Source: Planctomycetota bacterium
Lineage (GTDB): Bacteria; Planctomycetota; UBA8742; UBA2392
Assembly (NCBI GenBank): GCA_019636215.1
Contig: JAHBXZ010000006.1
Span: 1-64,000 of the forward strand
Length of the DNA: 64,000 nt
Direction: 5' to 3'
Shown: positions 24,675 through 32,858 of the stretch, one piece after another
How positions within the stretch are numbered: position 1 is the first letter of the stretch
Layout: each line of letters opens with the position of its first letter
Notes under the pieces: model-generated
Seen by the model: the letters and a program-made list of their open reading frames with translations, nothing else
The model's database searches: none
What the model was told of the DNA's origin: nothing
Translations under genes and position numbers: made by a program

Positions 24675-24801
24675 CGTCCGGGCAACATGCGCAGGCCGTG
24701 GAGCCCCCCTGCGATGACCGCGGCATGCTGTGGCACGACGGGACAAATGTTGTCCCACTCGAGCTTTGGTCGCTGCACAGGGGCACCAGGGTCTCATCGC
24801 T

Positions 24802-26109
24802 CTACCTCGCCATCTCGTCGTCAATGCTGGCCGGGTCGTCGCTGGGCAAAGCGAGCCCAAGCTGGTCGCGCGCGAACGCCTGGAACGCCCCGGCATCGTC
24901 ACTGGTGGTGGCAAGGTCAAAGCGGTCGGCAATCGGCAGGGCCTGGGGTGCCTGCGCACCCGCAAACAGGCACAGGCGCAGCCCGGCGTGCGGCACTTCG
25001 GTGGCGGGGGCCAGGCTGACGCCGTCCACGTTCACCACCCCGTCGAAGTTGGCGCTGCAGCGCACCCGCACCACCAGCTTGTTCGGGAAGTTCGCGCGCG
25101 GCACGTACACCAGCCCGCCCTTGTGCAGCCATTGGCCCGTGGGCGTGCCGCCGTCCACGGTCAGTGCGCCCGCCGCCACGCCATCCAGCAGCAGGTCCAG
25201 CGTCACGCTGCCAGCGCTGTGGCTGGCCACGCGCACCCACGCGCCAAAGCCGTACCACGCGCCCGAGGCCAGCGCCGGGTCACGCGCGGCCATGTCCTGG
25301 CGCAGGTCGCCGGCCGTGGCGCCATTGCCGGTCAGCTTCAGCGAACCGGTGCCGAACACTTTCACGCCGTTGTCGCGCGAGAAGACGCCGCCGCCGCCAT
25401 TCACGGCCCAGTGGTCGAAGTCCGCGCTGTCGTGGCTTTCAAAGGTCCCATCAAGCACGGCATTTCGCGCGTCCGGAAAATCGCCGCTGGTTACGGGGAT
25501 TACGCGCAGGCTGACGGCCGGCCCGAACTCGGGCGTCACGCGAAACTCTTCCTGCCCCACGGCCAGCCGGTGGTGGGCGGAATCGCGAACGCACTCGATC
25601 GCGACGGCCTGGGTGCGGGCGCGCTCGTCGTCCACTTCGTTTTCGCCCTGATCCACGGTGCTGATGCCCGCGTAGCACTGCACGTCGCCGGCGTTTTCGG
25701 GCCCGGCCGCAACCGCGCCCAGGGCGACGGCGCAGGCCTCGACACTTTCGCCGTCGGCAAACATCGCCTGGGCCAGACGGTGGGCCACTTCACGTGCGCC
25801 CAGGCCGCGCGCGCCAAGTTCGGCGGCCACATAGCCGCGCAGGCAGGCATCCAGCTGCGCACGCAGCTGCACCGACCAGCCGCGCGCGGTGCGGGCGGCT
25901 TCCGAGAACAGGCTTGCGGCCTCGGCGCAGTCGCGCTCGGCTGGGCTGTCGTTAAGCACCGCCAAGAACTGTTCGCGCAGACGGTCCAGGCTGCGGAAGG
26001 TTTCGCCCGAGTCCTCAAGCTCGATGTTGCGGTCGGCCAGGTTGGAAAGCTGCGTGAACGCGCGGGCGTAAACACCCAGCACTTCAAAGATCGCGGTGTA
26101 GTCAGGCAT
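24802..26109 (-). CDS. phage-like structural protein with carbohydrate-binding-like beta domain
   Basis: This 435-aa protein has a helical N-terminal region (about residues 1-130) with Ala-rich helices. A beta-sandwich follows, beginning at about residue 215 with LDGTFESHDSADFDHWAVNG and continuing through GSLKLTGNGAT to LVVRVRCSANFDGVVNVDGVSL. This second part looks like a CBM4/9-type or related galactose-binding domain, often found on phage head or tail decorations and fibres. It lies just downstream of the capsid-side genes, so it may be a tail or decoration protein. No catalytic residues are visible. Confidence 0.55.
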   Translation of the reverse strand: MPDYTAIFEVLGVYARAFTQLSNLADRNIELEDSGETFRSLDRLREQFLAVLNDSPAERDCAEAASLFSEAARTARGWSVQLRAQLDACLRGYVAAELGARGLGAREVAHRLAQAMFADGESVEACAVALGAVAAGPENAGDVQCYAGISTVDQGENEVDDERARTQAVAIECVRDSAHHRLAVGQEEFRVTPEFGPAVSLRVIPVTSGDFPDARNAVLDGTFESHDSADFDHWAVNGGGGVFSRDNGVKVFGTGSLKLTGNGATAGDLRQDMAARDPALASGAWYGFGAWVRVASHSAGSVTLDLLLDGVAAGALTVDGGTPTGQWLHKGGLVYVPRANFPNKLVVRVRCSANFDGVVNVDGVSLAPATEVPHAGLRLCLFAGAQAPQALPIADRFDLATTSDDAGAFQAFARDQLGLALPSDDPASIDDEMAR

Positions 26110-26122
26110 GGGGGTTCCTTGT

Positions 26123-26782
26123 TCAGGCGCGCGTCACACGCGCGGCAAATGGGATGATGACCTCGGCACCGCGCCGCAGGCGGATTGCGGGCAGTGCCTG
26201 CCGGGCGCTGTCGGCGAATCGCCGCGCCAGGTCGAGTGCGGGGTCGTCAGGACGGGAGCTGAGCCATTCAAAGACAAAGGCCAGGGCATAGTCGGTCGCG
26301 GCATCGGCCAGCGGCGTCAGTGTCTCGGCGCAGAAATCGGGGCCCAGGCGCGCGGCCAGCATTGCGTCCAGTACGCGCTTGGCCCGGGCGCAGGGGCCCG
26401 AGAATCCGGGCGCACCGGCAAAGCTGCCATCCACCAGATAGGCCGCGACATCGGCGTGACGGGCCACGAGGTCAGCGTCGCAGGCGTAGAACACATCCAG
26501 CTCGGCCGTGCCCTCGCCGGTTTCGGCCAGTTCCACACTGCCGGAAAGGCCGCTGTCATTGGCGGGCTCGAGCGTGATCGCGCCCGGGCCGGTGCGCGCG
26601 CCCGTCGCCACGGCCTGGGTGCGCAGCGCGTCGCGGTACAGGGTCAGGGTGAAGTCATCGCCTTCGCGGGCCAGCCCGGCCCACAGCCGGCCGTGGTCGG
26701 TGTTGTCGCGGTCGGCACCGGTGAAGTCCCAGTGTTCCAGCGGCAGCGTGCCGTGTTGGGTGACGTAGTCGAGCTTGGGCAT
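26123..26782 (-). CDS. phage-like protein following the major capsid gene, unknown
   Basis: This 219-aa protein begins MPKLDYVTQHGTLPLEHWDF. The N-terminal half is beta-rich with acidic loops. A helical middle contains CARAKRVLDAMLAARLGPDF, and the C-terminus has LDLARRFADSARQ. Its location directly after the major capsid protein gene is where head-completion or adaptor proteins are usually coded. A longer frame starting at 26839 is possible but less likely. No family is recognised. Confidence 0.5.
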   Translation of the reverse strand: MPKLDYVTQHGTLPLEHWDFTGADRDNTDHGRLWAGLAREGDDFTLTLYRDALRTQAVATGARTGPGAITLEPANDSGLSGSVELAETGEGTAELDVFYACDADLVARHADVAAYLVDGSFAGAPGFSGPCARAKRVLDAMLAARLGPDFCAETLTPLADAATDYALAFVFEWLSSRPDDPALDLARRFADSARQALPAIRLRRGAEVIIPFAARVTRA

Positions 26783-26866
26783 GGCGATCGTCCGGTGTTG
26801 AGGGTGGTGAAGCCCGAAGAGGCCGGGGCAGGCATGCATACCCGCCCCGGCACGGAGGGATCCTGT

Positions 26867-28012
26867 TCAGCTTGCAGCCAGGCCGGTGATCAACCCGTGC
26901 CCGCCATCGCCGCCGTTCAGGACTTCGAGGGTGTATTCGCCGATGATCTGGGCCTTGCGGAAGTCGCCGCTTTCGGCCAGCGGCTTCACAAAGAAGCTGC
27001 GGCCCGCCAGCGGCATCACCTGCAGCTTGTCGAGATCCAGCAGCAGCACTTTGTCGGCCGGCACCCAGCGCGACAGAATCACACGCTGCACGCCGAAGTC
27101 GCTTTCATAGACATCCACCAGGTTGCGCAGCGCGGTGGATTCGGGCTCGTACTTGCGCGAGCTCTGGATGAACGTGCTGATCCGGCGCTTCTGAAACCCG
27201 TTGCAGACAATCGCGTTGGGGCGGCCACCGGCCTCCCAGCACTTGCGCAGGGCGCCGTTCAGCAGCGGCTCGTCCAGGGCCTCGGCCTCGCCGTCGGTGA
27301 TTGCCGCGCCGCTGCCGCCGATGAACTGCAACAGCCCGCCCATGGTGCGGCGCACACTGGCCGAGCCCTGCGGGTTGCTGCCGGCCTTGAAGCCGTTGAT
27401 CACGGTCTGTTCCAGCGAGCGCATGAGTTCGCGCAGGCGCTGGATCACCTGGTAGTCAAACTCGCGCTCGACGGCGTGCAGGCCGACGGCGTCCATCGTG
27501 CCGCTGATGGTCACGGCCTCGGTGAAGATCTGGCTGAAGTTCTCCTTGCGCACCCGGGTGCGGTACTTCGCGCCGGGGGCGTCCTCACCTTCCAGCGCCG
27601 CGTGGCCCAGCACCGTCAGCTTCTGGTTGTCGGCCAGTGCCGCGGGGATGCTGCCGCCATAGGCGCGCACGACGGTCAGCGTGTGGGTGCTGATGCCGGT
27701 GACCTGCATGACTTCTTCGCTGCCCTCGGGCTTGACCAGGTCGCCCACGCGGAACACCCCGCCGTTGTCCACCACGATCGCGGTGTCGTCGTCGTCGTAG
27801 CCCTCGGCGCTGTTGACGGCGCTGTGGTCGGCGTTCAGGGAGTCTTCAAACCACTCGTGGCGCGTGGATTTGGCCGCAAAGCGCGGGCTGCCGATGGCAT
27901 CCAGCAGCGGCGTGTCAAAGGGCGAGATCAGGCCAACGAGGTCGCTTACGTCATCCACCAGTTCGGGCAGCGTGGTGCCTGCGTCGTAGGTGGCTTTGCC
28001 GGTGAAGCTCAT
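26867..28012 (-). CDS. phage major capsid protein, SU10/DUF5309 type
   Basis: This 381-aa protein reads like an HK97-fold major capsid protein of the SU10/DUF5309 family. Supporting features are the N-terminal LISPFDTPLLDAIG, VVRAYGG, the TRVRKENFSQIFTEAVTISGT block split by the E-loop region, FDYQVIQRLRELMRSLEQTV, and the late GVQRVILSRWVPADKVLLLD followed by ESGDFRKAQIIGEYTLEV. Length fits the family. No N-terminal protease domain is fused. It lies downstream of the portal and small head gene on the same strand, as expected for a virion operon. Confidence 0.8.
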   Translation of the reverse strand: MSFTGKATYDAGTTLPELVDDVSDLVGLISPFDTPLLDAIGSPRFAAKSTRHEWFEDSLNADHSAVNSAEGYDDDDTAIVVDNGGVFRVGDLVKPEGSEEVMQVTGISTHTLTVVRAYGGSIPAALADNQKLTVLGHAALEGEDAPGAKYRTRVRKENFSQIFTEAVTISGTMDAVGLHAVEREFDYQVIQRLRELMRSLEQTVINGFKAGSNPQGSASVRRTMGGLLQFIGGSGAAITDGEAEALDEPLLNGALRKCWEAGGRPNAIVCNGFQKRRISTFIQSSRKYEPESTALRNLVDVYESDFGVQRVILSRWVPADKVLLLDLDKLQVMPLAGRSFFVKPLAESGDFRKAQIIGEYTLEVLNGGDGGHGLITGLAAS

Positions 28013-28037
28013 GGGAGTGTCCTTTCAGGTATGGCAG

Positions 28038-28097
28038 GAGCCCGGAGCGTAAGCGACGGGTCCCGCCGGTGTGTCCCGTCGCTTACGCTCCGGGCTC
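28038..28097. terminator. perfect 23-bp inverted repeat between capsid and head gene
   Basis: The left arm 28038-28060 and right arm 28075-28097 are exact reverse complements (right arm contains CCCGTCGCTTACGCTCCGGG) around a 14-nt loop. The right arm is followed by TTGTTC on the plus strand. It lies between the small head gene and the major capsid gene. It could be a transcript attenuator, an RNA-processing site, or an inserted palindromic repeat. Confidence 0.7.
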
Positions 28098-28101
28098 TTG
28101 T

Positions 28102-28509
28102 TCACTTGCGGCGGATCCGCACCGCCTGCAGTTGACGTGTCAAGGCGCCGTGGGTCATGTGGCGCCGCAGGCCTTCAAGCCCGGGCTCGGACAGCTTGCG
28201 TACGCCCGGAGCCGGCACGGCGGCAAACAGGTAGGGGCGCTGTTCGCGCAGACGCCGGTAGTACTCGGCCAACCCGGCCGCGCGGTCCGGCGCGGCGCCC
28301 AGAACCTGGTGCAGGTCCTCCAGTTTCAGGGCGTCGGCGGGGTGCAGCAGGCCCTCACGCGGGGCGCGCTCCAGAAACTCGCGCTCGGCCTGGGCGCGCG
28401 CCGTTGCCTGTTCAAGCTCGGCTACGCGCTGCAGGGGCTCAGACTCGCGCTGGTCTTCGGGCAGCAGTTGCTTGAGTTGCTCGGTCAGGCTGGGTTGGTC
28501 GGGGTTCAT
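28102..28509 (-). CDS. small phage head protein (scaffold candidate)
   Basis: This 135-aa protein is almost wholly helical and charged, starting MNPDQPSLTEQLKQLLPED and with a likely coiled coil over RVAELEQATARAQAEREFLE. It ends with basic residues (VRIRRK). It lies between portal and major capsid genes, the usual place of a scaffolding protein. Length and composition fit, but sequence alone does not prove it. The ATG at 28509 has a GGAG ribosome binding site; the longer frame to 28686 runs into the portal C-terminus. Confidence 0.6.
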   Translation of the reverse strand: MNPDQPSLTEQLKQLLPEDQRESEPLQRVAELEQATARAQAEREFLERAPREGLLHPADALKLEDLHQVLGAAPDRAAGLAEYYRRLREQRPYLFAAVPAPGVRKLSEPGLEGLRRHMTHGALTRQLQAVRIRRK

Positions 28510-28561
28510 GGGTTCTCCAGTGCAGGTAAAGAGTCGGCAGTCAGCAGTCCGCAGTCGGCAG

Positions 28562-29980
28562 CTACGAACTACCGGCGCTGTGGTTGTTGCCCTCGCTGTT
28601 GCTGCGGACTGCCGACTCCCGACTGCGGACTTGCAGTTCCCGTACATTCGCCTGCCAGACCGCCCGGGCTTCTTCGTCGCTGGCAAAGGCGTCCGGGTCG
28701 TCGCGGCGCATCAGTTGCCAGGGAGTGACCAGCCCGTGGCGCAGCCGCCAGTCATCGACGGCCATGCGCTCGGTTGCGCTTTGCTCCAGGCTGGGCTCGG
28801 GGTAGTCCACGGCAAGTTCGGCGTGGCCGGACACGCCCTCATGCTGTCGCAGCAGGGTCAGGCACAGGCCGGCGAGGTCGGATTCCAGCGCCCGAAAGGC
28901 AAGCTGGCGCTCCTGGCGGTCTTCCAGCACCGGCGAGTTCTGGGCAAGGATGCTGACGCCGCTGGCGGTGGTACCGGCATGGACGCTGAGCACACTTTCG
29001 GGAATGCGCTGCGACTTCAGCAATGTGCGCAGGTGAAACTCCAGGTCGGCAATCAGGCCGGCAATCGGCGCGTTGGGAGACTTGAAGTTCACGCCGTAGG
29101 GCTGGTCGCCCGCCACCCGGAACTGGATTGCCCGCGAAGGGCTTACCACCAGGGGCTGGCCGGGGTCGGGGTTGACGATCTCCATCACGCCAAAGCCCTG
29201 CAGCGAAACAGTCTGGGCCATTTCGGTAAGCTTCTGGTTGAACTCGGCGTTGGCCGGGACAATCGACGCGCCGCGGCCCTCGACCCAGAAGTCGTCCACC
29301 GGCGGGCGATCGTGCACAAAGGCAAACGGCACGCGGCCCAGCCCGTGGTCGGCTTCTTCCACGACGCGGCCGTGGCTGACACTGGCAAAGCGGTCCGGCG
29401 TCCAGACCTGGGCCAGGCTGCCGTCGCCCGCGGCAAGGGCGACCACAGCCAGCGGGCGCGCGGGCCAGTCCGGATCGGGCACAACGCAAAGGCGGTGGGC
29501 GGGCCAGGGCCAAAGGGCGCAGCGCCCGTCCTGCCAGGAAGCGCCAATGGCGGCCACGCCCTGCAGGCGGCACAGCCTGTCGGCATGAAGCAGCAGCAGG
29601 TCCAGCGGGTTGCGCGCCAGCGTGGCGCGGATACGCTCTGTGGCGCGGTCGTCGCCGGTGATGTTGCGGGTGACGGGCACGCGGTAAAGCTGGCTGAGGA
29701 TGTCCACCAGAACACGCGTGAGGTTCATGAAGTGGCGGTGCGGGCGGCGGGCGAAGTCGGCGTGGTTTTCACCGGGCTGGCGCGGCAGATAGCGCAGTTG
29801 TTCGCCCCGGTAGAAATCCCACTGCATCTGCGCGCGGCGGCGGCGCGCGGTGTCGCCAGTGTCCGTGCAGAGTGCAAACAGGTCGGCCGCTGATGCCCCG
29901 GGGCCGAACGACGCCGGCGCGCCGTAGGGCGAAGTGATTTCCAGGGCGATGGACAGCGCGGCAGTGAATGGGTCCGGCAT
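28562..29980 (-). CDS. phage portal protein (SPP1-like type)
   Basis: This 472-aa protein fits portal proteins in size and motif order. The N-terminus has MQWDFYRGEQLRYLP, then FMNLTRVLVDILSQLYRVPV, equivalent to the NxxxxxVDxxxxYLxGxP block of SPP1-type portals. A strand-rich region of PEFA-like loops follows, then QKLTEMAQTVSLQGFGVMEI and a helical C-terminus. It is the first gene of the virion run, with a GGAGG ribosome binding site 5 nt before the ATG. No terminase gene precedes it: the next gene is argS on the opposite strand. The last ~20 codons come from a dispersed GTCGGCAGTC-like repeat (ESAV peptide), so the C-terminus looks altered. Confidence 0.72.
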   Translation of the reverse strand: MPDPFTAALSIALEITSPYGAPASFGPGASAADLFALCTDTGDTARRRRAQMQWDFYRGEQLRYLPRQPGENHADFARRPHRHFMNLTRVLVDILSQLYRVPVTRNITGDDRATERIRATLARNPLDLLLLHADRLCRLQGVAAIGASWQDGRCALWPWPAHRLCVVPDPDWPARPLAVVALAAGDGSLAQVWTPDRFASVSHGRVVEEADHGLGRVPFAFVHDRPPVDDFWVEGRGASIVPANAEFNQKLTEMAQTVSLQGFGVMEIVNPDPGQPLVVSPSRAIQFRVAGDQPYGVNFKSPNAPIAGLIADLEFHLRTLLKSQRIPESVLSVHAGTTASGVSILAQNSPVLEDRQERQLAFRALESDLAGLCLTLLRQHEGVSGHAELAVDYPEPSLEQSATERMAVDDWRLRHGLVTPWQLMRRDDPDAFASDEEARAVWQANVRELQVRSRESAVRSNSEGNNHSAGSS

Positions 29981-30037
29981 GGTGCCTCCAACCCATGGCA
30001 AGCTTGAGGGCGGAGTTTTTCGGGAATCACGCGCGGC

Positions 30038-32047
30038 ATGGAAATCCTGAAATCAGCCATTGCCACGGAACTGGCCGCCCAAAGCGGGTTTGCGGCCGCC
30101 GGCCTGGACGCGCAGAAAATCGCGGAAAATCTGTCCCGCCCGCCCAAACCCGAAATGGGCGACCTGGCGTTTGGCTGTTTCAAGCCTGCCAAAGACCTGA
30201 ACCTCAAGCCCAACGAACTTGCGTCACGCGCCGCAACCGGTTTTGCCCCAGGCAGTCACCACGCGCTGGTGCAGTCCGCGCAGGCCGCCGGGCCCTACAT
30301 CAACCTGCGCCTGAACCGCGCCGCCGCAGCATCGCACGTGCTGGCGGCCATTGAGACCACAACTGTCGGGCAAGACCCCGAACAGTGGCGCTTTGGCAAC
30401 AGCGACGAAGGCGACGGCAAGACACTGGTGATTGACCTGAGCAGCCCGAACATCGCCAAGCCGCTGGCCGTGCACCACCTGCGCAGCACGATGATTGGCT
30501 ACGCCATCAAGCGCATCCGCGAGGCCCAGGGCTGGCGCGTCGTCGGCGTGAACCATCTGGGCGACTGGGGCACGGGCTTTGGCAAGCTGATTGCCGGGTT
30601 GAAAAAGTACTTTCCTGAGATTGGCAAGCGCGCCGAAGCAGGCGACGCCAAGCCGTTGGGCGACATGAGCGTGGCCGAACTCAACGCCACTTACGCGCGC
30701 TTTTCGGCCGAAAGCAAAGAGAACGAAGACCTGGCCGAGGCCGGCCGCACCGAGTTCGCCGTGCTGGAACAGCACATCGAGGCGCTCATCGGCGGCACCA
30801 GGGCTGCTGCCGGCGCCCACGGCGAGGCCAACTTCCGCATCTGGCAGCACACGCGTGAGTTGAGCCTGGCCGAGTTCGAGCGCATGTACGCGCACCTGGG
30901 CTTGTCGTTTCACCAGTGGCCGGTGGTGGACCAGCAGCACGCCCGCGTGCTGAACGCCCAGCCCGATAACTTCTACCGCGACCACTGCCTGTACGTCGGC
31001 GAAAGCTATTACGTTGCGGCGGAGGACCTGTGCCGCCGCATCATTGCCGATGCCGTGGCTAACAAAGTCGCCGAGGAAAGCGAAGGCGCGCTGGTCATCT
31101 TCACTCACGGCAAAGACAAGCCGCCGCTGATGCTGGTCAAGGACGACGGTGCCACCAGCTATCACGTACGTGATCTTGCTGCGGCCATCTATCGCCACCG
31201 CCACTGGCACGCCAATGAGCTGGCCTACGTGGTGGGCGGCGAACAGAAGTGGCACTTCGAACAACTGTTCAAGGCGCTGGGCCTGCTGGGTCATGAGTGG
31301 TCGTCCCAGTGCATGCACATCGAATTCGGCCTGATGATGTTCCAGCAGGCCGATGGCAAGTGGGCCAAGACCAGCACCCGGCGCGGCACAGCGATCATGC
31401 TGGAAGACCTGCTGGATGAAGCCGTCAAGTCGGTGCGCGAGATCATGGCGGCAAAGAACCCCGAGCTTGCGGCCTCGGCCGATGCCGAGCGCATTGCCAA
31501 CGCCGTGGGCGTGGGCGCGGTCGTGTTCAATGACCTGAAAAACGGCCGCCGCAACAACGTCAAGTTTGACTGGGACGCCGTGCTCGACTTTGAGGGCGAA
31601 TCCGGCCCCTACATGCAGTACCAGTTCGTGCGCATGGGCAGCGTGCTGAACAAGTTCAAGCAAGCGTGCGGCAACCTGGACAACCACGACTATCCGCCGT
31701 ACTTCAAGACCAGGTATTCTTCTGGCCCTGACCTGGACCTTGACTTGTCCGCCGGCGACGCCGCGCTGCTGGCCCTGCCCGAAGAATGGGCGATCCTTCA
31801 ACTGCTGGCCGACTTCCCCGCCGCCGTGGCCCGCGCCAGCCGCGAATACGAACCCAGCATCGTGGCGCGGGCGCTGATTGACCTGGCCGGCGCGACTTCC
31901 ACCTGGTGGAGCGCCACCAAGGACACCCGCATTGTCGGTGAAAACGCCAACCTCAGCCTGGCCCGCGTGCGGCTGGTCAACGCGATCCGCAAAGTGCTGG
32001 GCCGCGGCCTGACACTGCTGGGCATGAGCCTGGTCGAGCGCATGTAA
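30038..32047 (+). CDS. argS: arginyl-tRNA synthetase
   Basis: This 669-aa class I synthetase charges tRNA-Arg. It has an N-terminal Add1-type domain (about residues 1-110) and the ArgRS form of the HIGH motif in LSSPNIAKPLAVHHLRSTMIG. It also has the family block VVGVNHLGDWGTGFGKLI and the KMSKS-equivalent loop WAKTSTRRGTA. The C-terminal DALR-type anticodon-binding domain ends with NLSLARVRLVNAIRKVLGRGL. Length is slightly longer than typical. The gene is divergent from the portal gene, with only 57 nt between starts. No clear ribosome binding site precedes the ATG. Confidence 0.95.
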   Translation: MEILKSAIATELAAQSGFAAAGLDAQKIAENLSRPPKPEMGDLAFGCFKPAKDLNLKPNELASRAATGFAPGSHHALVQSAQAAGPYINLRLNRAAAASHVLAAIETTTVGQDPEQWRFGNSDEGDGKTLVIDLSSPNIAKPLAVHHLRSTMIGYAIKRIREAQGWRVVGVNHLGDWGTGFGKLIAGLKKYFPEIGKRAEAGDAKPLGDMSVAELNATYARFSAESKENEDLAEAGRTEFAVLEQHIEALIGGTRAAAGAHGEANFRIWQHTRELSLAEFERMYAHLGLSFHQWPVVDQQHARVLNAQPDNFYRDHCLYVGESYYVAAEDLCRRIIADAVANKVAEESEGALVIFTHGKDKPPLMLVKDDGATSYHVRDLAAAIYRHRHWHANELAYVVGGEQKWHFEQLFKALGLLGHEWSSQCMHIEFGLMMFQQADGKWAKTSTRRGTAIMLEDLLDEAVKSVREIMAAKNPELAASADAERIANAVGVGAVVFNDLKNGRRNNVKFDWDAVLDFEGESGPYMQYQFVRMGSVLNKFKQACGNLDNHDYPPYFKTRYSSGPDLDLDLSAGDAALLALPEEWAILQLLADFPAAVARASREYEPSIVARALIDLAGATSTWWSATKDTRIVGENANLSLARVRLVNAIRKVLGRGLTLLGMSLVERM

Positions 32048-32093
32048 CCCGGCCACCCCTGCCGCAATCGCGCGGCGTTGGAACAATGCACCC

Positions 32094-32858
32094 ATGACCG
32101 ACTCACCGTCACCCGCGCCCGCTGCAGCAGACCAGCCGCTGCTGGAGTGCCGCAACCTGGTGCGCAACTTCAAGTCCGGTGACGGCGAGCTGTGTGTGCT
32201 GCGCGGCGTGGATTTTGCCCTGCACCAGGGCGAGATCGCGGGCATTGTGGGTTCCAGCGGCGCGGGCAAAAGCACACTGCTGCACCTGCTGGGCCTGCTG
32301 GACACGCCCACGTCAGGCGAGATTCTCTACCGTGGCAAGGACCTGGCCCGGCTGTCGCAGGAGCAAGCCGCCAAGGTGCGCAACCGCGAGTTCGGGTTTG
32401 TGTTCCAGAGCTTTCATCTGCTGCCCGAGTTCTCGGCGCTGGAAAACGTGATCATGCCCGGGCGCATCGGGGCTGGCGCGCTGGCCTGGATGCGCGACGC
32501 CGACAAGCTGCGCGCCGCGGCCGAGGACCTGCTGAAGCGTGTGGGGCTGGGTTCGCGGCTTTCGCACGTGCCTTCGCGGCTTTCGGGCGGCGAGAAGCAG
32601 CGCGTGGCGCTGGCCCGCGCCCTGATGAACCGGCCCGCTGTGGTGTTCTGCGACGAGCCCACAGGCAACCTGGACAGCCGCACTGCCGACGAAATCTTCG
32701 CGCTGATCACCGAGTTCAACCGCGAGCGCGGCCAGACATTTTTGATTGTCACGCACGACCAGCACATCGCCGAGCGCGCCCAGCGCCGGTTGCAGATGGC
32801 CGACGGCCGGTTTGTCGCCGCTAGCGCCCCGACCGGCGCCGACGCCACAGCACCATAA
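32094..32858 (+). CDS. ABC transporter ATPase, LolD/MacB-like
   Basis: This 254-aa ATPase has Walker A GSSGAGKST, the Q-loop FVFQSFHLLPEFSALENV, the signature SRLSGGEKQR, Walker B VVFCDEPTGNLD, and the H-loop VTHDQHIAERA. The NLDSRTADEIF stretch after Walker B is typical of LolD/MacB-type ATPases, which power lipoprotein release or export. No permease gene is adjacent. The gene follows argS by 46 nt, and its 3' end overlaps the convergent sorting-tail gene by 38 bp. Its partner must be elsewhere in the genome. A short upstream AACAAT lies 6 nt before the ATG, so it may be leaderless. Confidence 0.88.
   Translation: MTDSPSPAPAAADQPLLECRNLVRNFKSGDGELCVLRGVDFALHQGEIAGIVGSSGAGKSTLLHLLGLLDTPTSGEILYRGKDLARLSQEQAAKVRNREFGFVFQSFHLLPEFSALENVIMPGRIGAGALAWMRDADKLRAAAEDLLKRVGLGSRLSHVPSRLSGGEKQRVALARALMNRPAVVFCDEPTGNLDSRTADEIFALITEFNRERGQTFLIVTHDQHIAERAQRRLQMADGRFVAASAPTGADATAP

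Larger units (their letters stand above)
19089..29980 (-). other. phage-like virion gene block without terminase, integrase or lysis genes
   Basis: Portal, small head protein, major capsid protein, four tail or adaptor candidates and a lipoprotein lie in virion order on one strand. They are bounded by argS on one side and convergent host genes on the other. No terminase, integrase, repressor or endolysin is visible. No attachment-site duplication was found by eye. Confidence 0.6.

Noticed and set aside
30224..32311. 695-aa open frame antisense to argS
   Set aside because: Shadow frame of a high-GC gene; composition is His/Gln/Val-rich as expected for antisense frames, with no ribosome binding site or family motif.
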